Source: Methanobrevibacter sp. (GTDB lineage Archaea; Methanobacteriota; Methanobacteria; Methanobacteriales; Methanobacteriaceae). From it: a stretch of 19,470 nucleotides of DNA. The stretch lies in assembly GCA_030539985.1 (NCBI GenBank), contig JAUNXD010000006.1, forward strand, positions 1 to 19,470, written 5' to 3'. Under the pieces are notes generated by a model. That model did no database searches. It saw only the letters and a list, made by a program, of their open reading frames with translations, and was not told the DNA's origin. The stretch's first letter is position 1; each line of letters begins with the position of its first letter. Made by a program: the position numbers and the translations under genes. Below are positions 1 to 7,605 of the stretch, piece after piece.

Positions 1-1
1 A

Positions 2-73
2 ATAAAAGAAAAAAATGAAAAAGAGTTGTTAAACATCAATCATTATGATGATTATTTAAAACTCTTAGATTGA
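2..73 (+). CDS. 3' end of an unidentified plus-strand gene (partial)
   Basis: One plus-strand frame is open from base 2 to a TGA at 71-73, giving a 23-residue tail that ends HYDDYLKLLD and is rich in Lys, Glu and Leu. The frame starting at base 1 stops at 16-18 and the frame starting at base 3 stops at once. The tail would overlap the convergent DUF169 stop codon (65-67) by nine bases, which matches the stop-codon overlaps of the other convergent pairs here. The fragment is too short to name a family, and chance openness over 23 codons is possible. Confidence 0.5.
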   Translation: MKEKNEKELLNINHYDDYLKLLD

Positions 74-742
74 TTCAAGACCGGAAATTACTTCTTCGAT
101 TTTTGCTTTGCTGATTCCAACAGTCATTTCATTATCTTTGATGTCTGCTGCTTTTCTGGAACCGTCACAACCTAATGTGAAGTTAATGCCATCAGCTAAG
201 TATGGGTTTGCAAATGCATCGCCACATAATGACTGGATACCTGCAAAGGATGGGGTAATTTTCTCACCGGTTTTATAGACAATACTCTGTGCAAGTTTCA
301 TTCCACCTACAGGTTCGGTAATGATTTGAATAACGTCAGCTTCAAAATCAGCTTCATCCAATGGTGCGTAAATCATACCCCAGCTGATATCTTCAATAAT
401 TGAAAGTTTATGGGTAAGCTTTTTAGCGGTTTCGAGGTCTTGGAATCTGCCTAATGAGAAGTACTTCTCACCGTTTGCTAATTTTTCAGGCATGTCTCTA
501 AGTCCGATAGCTCCGGCACCACCTAAACACATTTGCTGGTCTATTGTTGAGTAGAATTTATCACCTAAGGAAGCTTTTCTAACCATTTCACAGTGTCTGA
601 TTTTTTCATCAATCAAATCATAGCCTTCAGGAAGGTCATCTTCAGTTTTAACCAGTTTCATTGCAACAGGTTTAGCATCTAATTTGATTTTGCTTTCTAT
701 AATTTCACAATATTTTTGGTTTTTCTCCAAATCGTCAGTCAT
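65..742 (-). CDS. DUF169 family protein
   Basis: This 225-residue protein has the look of the DUF169 family, a cytosolic family of unknown biochemical function that is common in methanogens and anaerobes. Visible family-like features are the N-terminal KPVAMKLV segment, an HCEMVRKA segment, QQMCLGGAGAIGL around residues 69-81 and a C-terminal NFTLGCDGSRKAAD segment. The Cys residues in these segments could bind metal, but that is inference. The ATG at 740-742 follows an AGGTGAT ribosome-binding site, so the start is well supported. Only 27 bases separate it from the nuclease gene upstream, and a TATA-like ATATAT in that gap sits too close to the ATG to serve this ribosome-binding site. Co-transcription with the helicase-nuclease pair is therefore likely. 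No functional link to the nuclease is known to me. Confidence 0.85.
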   Translation of the reverse strand: MTDDLEKNQKYCEIIESKIKLDAKPVAMKLVKTEDDLPEGYDLIDEKIRHCEMVRKASLGDKFYSTIDQQMCLGGAGAIGLRDMPEKLANGEKYFSLGRFQDLETAKKLTHKLSIIEDISWGMIYAPLDEADFEADVIQIITEPVGGMKLAQSIVYKTGEKITPSFAGIQSLCGDAFANPYLADGINFTLGCDGSRKAADIKDNEMTVGISKAKIEEVISGLESI

Positions 743-769
743 ACAATCACCTTTAAATCTATATATGTA

Positions 770-1978
770 TTAAGGAATTATAATATCTTTGTTTTTAACA
801 CTGTTATTTTTACAGAATGTCCTGAAATCACATGCACTGCATGTTCTCTCATCAGAATCAGCTTTCCAGGCCTCCTGAATTTTACATCCTTTCATTTCCT
901 TAATTAGGGAACTTTCAATACAGGCAACAACATTATCAAACTTCAAAAGGGCATCATCTTCTTCTTTTTTATCGACATTAATAATTCTTATTGAACGCTT
1001 AATCTTGAATTCATCACTTAAATTAGGCATTTTTTCATCTTCTTGCCAGTTGGCAATCAATTCAAGATCCTCTTCAAATTCACATCCTACATCGGTTGTT
1101 CCCTTTTCTATTTCTTCCTTAATCAGAATTAAGTCTTCCTTTGAAGGAACAAGTTCATTTAAATAAAAGATTATTCCCGCAACAATTGGTCTGGCGTCTT
1201 CCTGATTTGACCTAAGCCAGGAATAAGTCAGGATTTGTTGCTTATGGGTTTTCCATTTGTCTTCGGCTTTAGGATTTTCCATTTCTGTTGGAGGCCTTTT
1301 CATACCTTTATAATCAATGATTATTTCATAATCTTCACAATTCAAATCAGATATTCTATTTTGAAAGTTTTCATTCTCTTTTAAAAATTTAATAATCATA
1401 TTGTCAAGATTGCTCTGCTGCAAATCATTTATTTTCAAGGAGGTCAAAACGTCAACAACTCCATTTATTCCATAATATTTTGACCTTGGTTTCATCTCAT
1501 CATTTTCAGGCATTTTCCTTATTCCTTTGATAAGCAGTTCGGAGGAATCGATTAATGGGAATAGGTGTTCGCCCCATATGTTTATCGCCTTTTCAGCTCT
1601 TGCGCTGGCTAATTTTTTATGGTCATGTTCATTCAGTTCATCCACTTCCGGATGGTTTGACATGCTGAAAAACAAATCCTCATCGTAAGGATACAATCCC
1701 CTAACTTGCAGTCTCAAATCGATTTGCTCTTCAATCGGACGGATATTTTCCATCCAATCCCATGGAAATTCTGTTTGTTTATATTTCCACTCAAGGAATG
1801 CTTCTTCAAGAACACCATGAATAAACTCTCCAAACCATCTTTGAACAGGTTTTGAAGGAGGCAGTGTTCCCTTATTTTGATAGCGGTATTGGAGATTGCA
1901 TGTTAAAAATGAAAGCAGATCTCCGGTCAGGCTATATTCTGGAATTATATAGGGTTTTGATCTTGATGGCAATTTCAT
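770..1978 (-). CDS. PD-(D/E)XK nuclease with Fe-S cluster motif (AddB/Cas4-like), partner of UvrD-type helicase
   Basis: This 402-residue protein is probably a DNA exonuclease of the PD-(D/E)XK superfamily. Seen directly: His54 in EFIHGVLEEA, Asp176 in NGVVDVLTS, Asp222-Tyr-Lys224 in IIIDYKG and a QQILTYSW stretch near residue 250 matching the QxxxY motif. One Cys near the N-terminus (Cys27) plus Cys380-x2-Cys383-x5-Cys389 at the C-terminus reproduce the split four-Cys [4Fe-4S] arrangement of AddB and Cas4 nucleases. The second acidic residue of the core is Asp rather than the commoner Glu, which the family tolerates. The gene begins eight bases after the UvrD-type helicase stop, and its AGGTGA ribosome-binding site overlaps that stop, so the two are translated together. 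The inference is an AddAB-like helicase-nuclease for end resection or repair. No Cas genes are nearby, so a Cas4 role is unlikely. Confidence 0.85.
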   Translation of the reverse strand: MKLPSRSKPYIIPEYSLTGDLLSFLTCNLQYRYQNKGTLPPSKPVQRWFGEFIHGVLEEAFLEWKYKQTEFPWDWMENIRPIEEQIDLRLQVRGLYPYDEDLFFSMSNHPEVDELNEHDHKKLASARAEKAINIWGEHLFPLIDSSELLIKGIRKMPENDEMKPRSKYYGINGVVDVLTSLKINDLQQSNLDNMIIKFLKENENFQNRISDLNCEDYEIIIDYKGMKRPPTEMENPKAEDKWKTHKQQILTYSWLRSNQEDARPIVAGIIFYLNELVPSKEDLILIKEEIEKGTTDVGCEFEEDLELIANWQEDEKMPNLSDEFKIKRSIRIINVDKKEEDDALLKFDNVVACIESSLIKEMKGCKIQEAWKADSDERTCSACDFRTFCKNNSVKNKDIIIP

Positions 1979-1986
1979 TTTTTCAC

Positions 1987-4431
1987 CTAAATTAAATATA
2001 TTTCATTAAATCCAACATACTTTTCTTCTCTGCTCCATCCAAGAGCAATGTTTGGAATATAAAAATGGTCGTTTCGTTTATTATATCCTTCAATGGCAGG
2101 ATTGAGACCAATAAGCAACAGAACGCTTTCCGCCCTTGAAAATGCAACGAAATACAGTCTTGTCAAATCATCAAATAATCTGTCTTTTTCACTTCTTTCA
2201 CTTAATCCAAGTGAACTGTACTGTCTGACACTGTCTTCAATGGTTATTTTATCTTTAAGGGTTTTAGGAAACCTTAAACGTTGGGTTCGTATATCATTTG
2301 TCTTGAATTTGGAACCGACATCAACAATAACCAATGGGAATTCCAGTCCCTTGGACTGATGGATTGATAAAACGTTAACTCTGTCATCAGGTAATGTTTC
2401 AAGCAATGACTCATCAATGCTTACTCCACCGGTTGAAAGAGGCATGAAAATATTCCAGATCGCTTCAAGAACTGAATCTCGTTCCTGATTTTCATTTCTA
2501 AATGAAATGTTTGAATGATAATCATTAAAAAATCCTGTTTGCTTGATTGATTTTGTTATCGCTTCAAGATATACGATTCCTTCAACATCTTCCTGCAAAT
2601 CCTCAATCCATGTTGTCAGTTTATAGGCAAGCTCCATCAGACTGGCACTTTTTGGCCATTCTTCATGGCCTCTCGGTCTTCTCAGTTGCCAATATGTAAC
2701 AAATTCGGATAATGTGACAGGCTCATGCGGTTCAGGGTTCAGTTTCATATAATCCTTTGCTTTAAGCCTCCATCTGTTCATATTTCTTATGGCCAATTTA
2801 GGAATTGTCTTATCAGAAGACTGGAATTTCGCTTCAGGATCGATACATTCAAGCATCAGTCCGCAGAATACTCCAACAATGTCTATGTCCTGCAAATCAA
2901 TACCTCTTGGATTGAACATTTCAATCGGATTTTTTAATTTTTTAAGGTTTTTTCTTAAAAAGTAGAGAAATGCACGATTTCCGTACTGCACCTCTTTAGG
3001 TGAAAATGATAGAAGGGCAATGTCTGATGCAGTTCCGTTATCTGCATCTAACTTTAGATGTATCTTGTCCATCTGTTTTCCCAATGCCAAGTTTTCGCTT
3101 TTTAACTGTTGCAATTTGGCAATATTGATTGCACCATTCATTTTTTCATAATACTCTTTGTTTAAAACCTGCAAAACGGGCAATTCACATTCTCCTTTAT
3201 TTACAAGATTGTTTATTAAAATTGACAGATCCCTTGCAAGCATTTCCGGATTGTTCCGGAACATTCCCAAAACCGGCATTTTGTCCTTTTCAAAATCTGG
3301 TGCAATTATTTTGGGCTTATTTTCAACCCTAGCCTTTTGATATTCACTATCAAGCTCTGCAAATTGGTTGCAGTGAGCTATAATATTTTCCGTTGAACGG
3401 TAATTTGTCTGCAGATTGATCTCTTCAACATCAATTCCCAATCGCTTTTTTACACGCTTTTTGTAATTGGTAAAAAGATCCACTGTCGCTCCTCTGAAAC
3501 GGTATAATGACTGGTCATCATCACCTACAACCGTGATATTGCCCTTATTTTCAAGGGCATGTTCTGCTATTGTGAAGTAAATGTCCTCCTGGATAAGATT
3601 TGTGTCCTGGTATTCATCTATCAAAACGATTTTAACTTCATCCAAAAAGATTTCCAGTTCTCCTGATTTAAGTTTGTTTAAAAACAGCGCTTCCAGCATT
3701 GCAAAATCAATTGTGTTTCTTCTGATTAATGTTGTCTCATATTTTTTAATGCAGTCAAGTGCAACTTGCCTTCCGCTGCCTTTTAATGTTTTCTTGTAGA
3801 GTTTGTCAATGTCTACCTGGTCATAGTAAAGGCGATTTTTAATCTCCATGAGTATTTCGCTCATCTTGGAGGGCTCTTCAAGTTTTGCCCTTCCGCTCAG
3901 TTCCTTTAAGTATTCGACCAGTTCCTTGTTGAGATATGTTTCGTCTTCAATGAGAATTTTCATCATTGCGGAATTTGCAACAAATTCTTCAATGACGACC
4001 GCTCGATTTTCACCTGGCTTTTTGTTCTCTCTAATCAATTCTTCGGCAATGCTGTCAGTGGTTCCTATTTTAATCTGGTTAAAATCAATTCTGTCTATTT
4101 TCAAAATATTGTCGAAGTTTTCTTCACCAATATTTTCGAGCAGATGATTTTTAATTTCATCTCCCCAACCCATTATCCTTGAATACAGCTCTTCGGCTGC
4201 CTTTCGTGTGAAGGTTGTTGCCAATATTTCATTCGGATTGACATCGTCAACAAAAATGTATTTTAATATTTTTAAAACCATAACTGTTGTTTTTCCAGAA
4301 CCAGGTCCCGCTACGATAAATAATGATTTGCTGTCAGGTGATGATATGGCCTTTTGCTGATTTTCATTTGAAGAGATATCTCTTTTCAGTATATTTACTA
4401 CAATATCCTCAAATTCATCATATGAAATCAT
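1987..4431 (-). CDS. UvrD/Rep (SF1A) ATP-dependent DNA helicase, AddA-like
   Basis: This 814-residue superfamily 1 helicase should unwind DNA 3'-5' using ATP. Motifs in order are a Q-motif (NENQQKA, about 22-28), Walker A AGPGSGKTT (41-49), Walker B VLIDEYQDTN (about 268-277), motif III GDDDQSLYRFRGA, motif IV NYRST (about 343), motif V VNVLSIHQSKGLEFP (about 690) and motif VI YFVAFSRAE (about 765). It lacks the C-terminal nuclease domain of bacterial AddA and RecB. The Fe-S nuclease encoded eight bases downstream could supply that activity. The ATG at 4429-4431 follows GAGGT, and a TATTTAAATA box lies about 41 bases upstream. A large insertion between motifs IV and V (about residues 390-680) resembles the 2B and accessory regions of AddA-like enzymes. 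It is divergently transcribed from a second helicase whose promoter shares its upstream element. Confidence 0.92.
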   Translation of the reverse strand: MISYDEFEDIVVNILKRDISSNENQQKAISSPDSKSLFIVAGPGSGKTTVMVLKILKYIFVDDVNPNEILATTFTRKAAEELYSRIMGWGDEIKNHLLENIGEENFDNILKIDRIDFNQIKIGTTDSIAEELIRENKKPGENRAVVIEEFVANSAMMKILIEDETYLNKELVEYLKELSGRAKLEEPSKMSEILMEIKNRLYYDQVDIDKLYKKTLKGSGRQVALDCIKKYETTLIRRNTIDFAMLEALFLNKLKSGELEIFLDEVKIVLIDEYQDTNLIQEDIYFTIAEHALENKGNITVVGDDDQSLYRFRGATVDLFTNYKKRVKKRLGIDVEEINLQTNYRSTENIIAHCNQFAELDSEYQKARVENKPKIIAPDFEKDKMPVLGMFRNNPEMLARDLSILINNLVNKGECELPVLQVLNKEYYEKMNGAINIAKLQQLKSENLALGKQMDKIHLKLDADNGTASDIALLSFSPKEVQYGNRAFLYFLRKNLKKLKNPIEMFNPRGIDLQDIDIVGVFCGLMLECIDPEAKFQSSDKTIPKLAIRNMNRWRLKAKDYMKLNPEPHEPVTLSEFVTYWQLRRPRGHEEWPKSASLMELAYKLTTWIEDLQEDVEGIVYLEAITKSIKQTGFFNDYHSNISFRNENQERDSVLEAIWNIFMPLSTGGVSIDESLLETLPDDRVNVLSIHQSKGLEFPLVIVDVGSKFKTNDIRTQRLRFPKTLKDKITIEDSVRQYSSLGLSERSEKDRLFDDLTRLYFVAFSRAESVLLLIGLNPAIEGYNKRNDHFYIPNIALGWSREEKYVGFNEIYLI

Positions 4432-4464
4432 TTAATTACCTCTAAATTTAATTTTTGTATTTAA

Positions 4465-4500
4465 CATATTTAAATACTTAGAGAGAGCACCAGAAAAGTA
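4465..4500 (-). promoter_or_regulatory. Promoter of the helicase-nuclease operon with shared upstream element
   Basis: Read on the minus strand, TTTTCTGGTGCTCTCTC (4481-4497) is followed by TAAG and the TATA box TATTTAAATA (4467-4476). A start about 25 bases downstream would fall near 4447, leaving a short leader that still contains the GAGGT before the helicase ATG. The segment aligns with the reverse complement of 4648-4683 at 27 of 36 positions, including a perfect nine-base TGCTCTCTC core. The spacing to the TATA region is the same in both copies. A location directly upstream of BRE/TATA suits an archaeal activator site. The TATA call is firm and the operator call is inference. Confidence 0.65.
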
Positions 4501-4553
4501 TTTTTTAAGTATAGCATTTAACAAAATATTAATATATCGAAGTTCAATAAAGT

Positions 4554-4624
4554 TATTGTGGAAGTTTTTTCTTCCATAATATGCATAAGTTAGAAGCAGT
4601 TTTGTTTCTAACTTACTGTTTTTT
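4554..4624 (+). ncRNA. Possible small RNA: two consecutive hairpins followed by a T-run
   Basis: The interior of the 315-base spacer holds two adjacent hairpins. The first has 11-base arms 4554-4564 and 4571-4581 with one G-T pair and a six-T loop. The second has 13-base arms 4586-4598 and 4603-4615 with one G-T pair and a GTTT loop. Three bases later comes TTTTTT (4619-4624), a plausible archaeal termination signal. A TATTAATATA box at 4527-4536 is placed to start a plus-strand transcript near 4557. The whole would be an RNA of about 65-70 bases. Alternatives are protein-binding palindromes, the core of a small mobile element, or an attenuating leader. No RNA family was recognised. Confidence 0.3.
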
Positions 4625-4647
4625 AAAACATTTTCATCATACACGAG

Positions 4648-4683
4648 TAGTTTTCAGATGCTCTCTCATTTGATTTATAAATG
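4648..4683 (+). promoter_or_regulatory. Promoter of the MrfA-like helicase with shared upstream element
   Basis: TTTTCAGATGCTCTCTC (4651-4667) is followed by ATTTGA and the TATA box TTTATAAAT (4674-4682). A transcript would start near 4703, about 44 bases before the ATG at 4747. This placement argues against the in-frame ATG at 4681, which lies inside the TATA box. The element is the mirror copy of 4465-4500, with equal distance from the TGCTCTCTC core to the end of the TATA region. Confidence 0.65.
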
Positions 4684-4746
4684 ATTATAATTAAAATAAT
4701 AATCAGTAATCTATTTTCCAATAAAATAATAATTTTAGCTGATATT

Positions 4747-7605
4747 ATGTCTCAAGTGAAAAATATTGACATGTTCAAAAATGACGTAAGATATAGGGAA
4801 AACATAGCCCATATCGAAACTATACCAGCTAAAAAAGCCAGTTTCAAAAGGATTGACAATTTAAACGATAAAATTGTTTCTTATCTCGAATCAAATGATG
4901 TCAAATTATATGAGCATCAGGCTGAAACCTATGAGGCAATCCAGGACGGTGAAAACGTAATCATAACAACTCCGACCGCTTCAGGAAAGACTCTGGCCTT
5001 TAATTTGCCAATAATTGAGACAATGATGGAAGACAATGATGCAACAGCATTGTACATTTATCCAGCAAAGGCTCTCTCAAATGATCAGCTGCATGTTCTC
5101 GAAAACCTTGAAAAGGAACTGGACATTAAAATCAAACCGAGAACCTATGACGGCGACACTCCAAGGGAAGATAAAAGGGGAATTCGTGAAAAATCAAGGA
5201 TAGTGCTGACTAACCCTTACCAGCTCCATCTGATATTGTCTTGGCATCATCAATGGTCTAGATTTTACAAAAATCTCAGATACATCGTAATTGACGAATC
5301 ACATTACTACAAGGGTGTCTTCGGTTCAAATGTTGCATTTCTGATTAAAAGGTTGAAAAGAATTGCCAATTTTTACGGTTCATATCCGCAGTTCATATTG
5401 TCCTCAGCAACACTTGCAAACCCATTGGAGCTTGCAAACAGACTGACAGGTGAGGAATTTGCCTTGGTTGACAATGACACTTCTCCAAGTGGCGAAAAGG
5501 ACTTTATTTTATACAATCCATTTAAAAATTATGTAAGAAAAAAAATCAGTACCGATGCTGCCCCTTCAGTGCACATGGAAACAGAAAACATTTTCATGTA
5601 CATGATGTTGAAAAACATCCAGACATTATGCTTTACAGTTTCAAGAAAAACCACCGAACTGATAGCAATGTGGGCTAAAAAGGATATGACGCAGGTTAAG
5701 GGACAGCTTGCCCACAGGATTGCCGCCTACCGTGCAGGATATCAGGCATATGAAAGACGTGAGATAGAGGAGGGTCTTAAAAGTGGTAAATATTTGGGTG
5801 TAACATGTACTAATGCACTGGAATTGGGAATCAATATAGGTTCTCTTGATGCGGTTATCATTTCAGGATATCCCGGCACAATGATTTCAACATGGCAACA
5901 GGCAGGAAGGGCAGGAAGAAGCAATCAGAAATCACTGGCCATTTTAATTGCCTTTGAAAATCAGCTCGACCAATATTTCATGAACAATCCAAAGTTCTTT
6001 TTTGACAAGGCTCATGAAAATGCAATCATCGATTTGACAAATCCGATATTGCAGGAGGCTCACCTGCTGTGTGCTGCAAAGGAATTGCCTCTTCAAAGGG
6101 GGGAAGCCGAAAAATACTTTGGAATTTCCCAGGATGTTATAGATGATCTTGTCGATAAAAAGGACCTGCATGAAAATCATCGTGGAGATTTCATGTATCC
6201 CTATGATGACAACCCTGCAATGGATCATTCCCTTGACCAGATTTCATCAGAGGAATTTAAGGTAATGAATAACGGAATGCTTTTGGAAACCATGGAGCGT
6301 TCACAGGTTTACCGTGAAGCCCATGAAGGTGCCATCCTAATCAACAAGGGAGACACCTATGTTGTAAACAGCGTAAATTTAAAGAACGGATTTGTCAATG
6401 TATCCAAACAGGAAGTTGATTATCATACGATGGTTTTAAACCAGACAGACATCAAAATCAAGAAGAAACTGACAAAAACAAAATACGGCAGGTTAACTAT
6501 TCACTTCGGTGAGCTGACCGTTAGTGAAGACTACTTCAAATATAAGAAGATGCAATTTTCAAAGGCAATCGGAACATTTCCATTGGAATTGCCTCCACTT
6601 AAATTCAATACAAAAGGATTGTGGTTTACAATACCAAAACAGGTTAATGACACTCTTGAAGACATGTTTCCAAATGAAGAGGAAGTCTTTGCCGGAGGAT
6701 TGCACGGTGCGGAACATGCTCTTATTGGGTTGTTTCCGTTACATACCATGTGCGACAGGTTTGACATAGGAGGATTGTCCACCAATTATCATGAAGATAC
6801 TCAGGAAGCAACAATTTTCATTTATGACGGTTATGAAGGGGGAATTGGAATATGTGAAAAGGCTGTTGACGTTTTTGTCGATTTGTTAAACTCAACAATA
6901 GATTTATTGGATAACTGTCAGTGTCAAAGCGGATGTCCCGCCTGCATTTATTCTCCTAAATGCGGAAATGATAATAAGCCATTGCATAAGAATGCTACAA
7001 AATATATTTTGCAATACATGTCACGGTTAATTTCCAATGAGGGGTCCGTTGATGAAAAACAGGTCATTATTGAAGAGGAGGATGAGACTGATGAGTTTCC
7101 GGAAGCATTGGAATTATATAATAATGGAGACTATTCATCATCAAAGGATGTTTTAAACAGCATTTTGTCTCATGATAATAAACATGCAGATGCACTTGCC
7201 CTGATGGCTCAGATATTATATGAACAGGACCAAAAGGACATTGCATTGGTATTTACCAAAAAGGCACTGTCAGCTAACCGGTCAAATGAAAGGGCAAACG
7301 AACTTGAAGTGCAGCTTAAAAATAAGCCTAAAAAGGAAAAGGTCGAATTGAATTCTCTGGATGATATCGATACGTTATATGAGGAGGCCTACGATTTGTA
7401 TAATCAGGGCGATTTGGCAACATCATCAGAAATATTGGAAAAGCTCCTTGAATTCGATGATAAAAATTCAGAAGCACTTGCATTGATGGGACTGATATAT
7501 TATCACTCAGGAATGTTTCCTAAAGCCATAGAATATTATAAAAAAGCTTCAAAAATAAATAAAAATGGTGAAATGGTTAGGGAATTGAAAATGAGGGTTT
7601 CCTAA
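4747..7605 (+). CDS. MrfA/SftH-type DEAD/DEAH-box helicase with Zn-binding DUF1998-like region and C-terminal TPR duplication
   Basis: This 952-residue superfamily 2 helicase resembles Bacillus YprA (MrfA, mitomycin repair factor) and the Hrq1/SftH group. Seen: HQAETYEAIQDG (Q-motif region), Walker A TPTASGKTL (about 77-85), VIDESHYYKG (DExH, about 183), SSATLANP (motif III), ALELGINIG and QAGRAGR (motif VI, about 385). A Cys cluster NCQCQSGCPACIYSPKCGN (about 723-741) matches the metal-binding end of the family. After about residue 780 come two homologous 70-residue units (ALELYNNGDY... and AYDLYNQGDL..., each ending in a KKA helix) that look like TPR pairs, which bacterial MrfA lacks. The start at 4747 is chosen because the N-terminus then resembles the family and the earlier ATG lies in the TATA box; the ribosome-binding site AGCTGAT is weak. 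It is divergent from the UvrD-nuclease operon. DNA repair is the likely role. Confidence 0.88.
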   Translation: MSQVKNIDMFKNDVRYRENIAHIETIPAKKASFKRIDNLNDKIVSYLESNDVKLYEHQAETYEAIQDGENVIITTPTASGKTLAFNLPIIETMMEDNDATALYIYPAKALSNDQLHVLENLEKELDIKIKPRTYDGDTPREDKRGIREKSRIVLTNPYQLHLILSWHHQWSRFYKNLRYIVIDESHYYKGVFGSNVAFLIKRLKRIANFYGSYPQFILSSATLANPLELANRLTGEEFALVDNDTSPSGEKDFILYNPFKNYVRKKISTDAAPSVHMETENIFMYMMLKNIQTLCFTVSRKTTELIAMWAKKDMTQVKGQLAHRIAAYRAGYQAYERREIEEGLKSGKYLGVTCTNALELGINIGSLDAVIISGYPGTMISTWQQAGRAGRSNQKSLAILIAFENQLDQYFMNNPKFFFDKAHENAIIDLTNPILQEAHLLCAAKELPLQRGEAEKYFGISQDVIDDLVDKKDLHENHRGDFMYPYDDNPAMDHSLDQISSEEFKVMNNGMLLETMERSQVYREAHEGAILINKGDTYVVNSVNLKNGFVNVSKQEVDYHTMVLNQTDIKIKKKLTKTKYGRLTIHFGELTVSEDYFKYKKMQFSKAIGTFPLELPPLKFNTKGLWFTIPKQVNDTLEDMFPNEEEVFAGGLHGAEHALIGLFPLHTMCDRFDIGGLSTNYHEDTQEATIFIYDGYEGGIGICEKAVDVFVDLLNSTIDLLDNCQCQSGCPACIYSPKCGNDNKPLHKNATKYILQYMSRLISNEGSVDEKQVIIEEEDETDEFPEALELYNNGDYSSSKDVLNSILSHDNKHADALALMAQILYEQDQKDIALVFTKKALSANRSNERANELEVQLKNKPKKEKVELNSLDDIDTLYEEAYDLYNQGDLATSSEILEKLLEFDDKNSEALALMGLIYYHSGMFPKAIEYYKKASKINKNGEMVRELKMRVS

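Noticed and set aside
770..1978. Cas4 of a CRISPR system
   Set aside because: The Cys layout is compatible with Cas4, but no repeats or cas genes are present. The partner helicase, the length and the order fit an AddB-like nuclease better.
3848..4147. A 99-codon plus-strand open frame inside the UvrD-type helicase
   Set aside because: It is a shadow of a well-supported helicase coding region (motifs lie on the other strand), Ser/Ile-rich, with no start signals.
4432..4644. A 70-codon minus-strand open frame directly upstream of the UvrD-type helicase
   Set aside because: It spans the helicase TATA box, the shared regulatory element and both hairpins, has no ribosome-binding site, and resembles no protein. 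It is explained as AT-rich spacer.
5068..5084. Another copy of the GCTCTCTC core within the MrfA-like gene
   Set aside because: It is inside coding sequence, lacks the TTTTC half and has no TATA box at the right distance, so it is a chance match.
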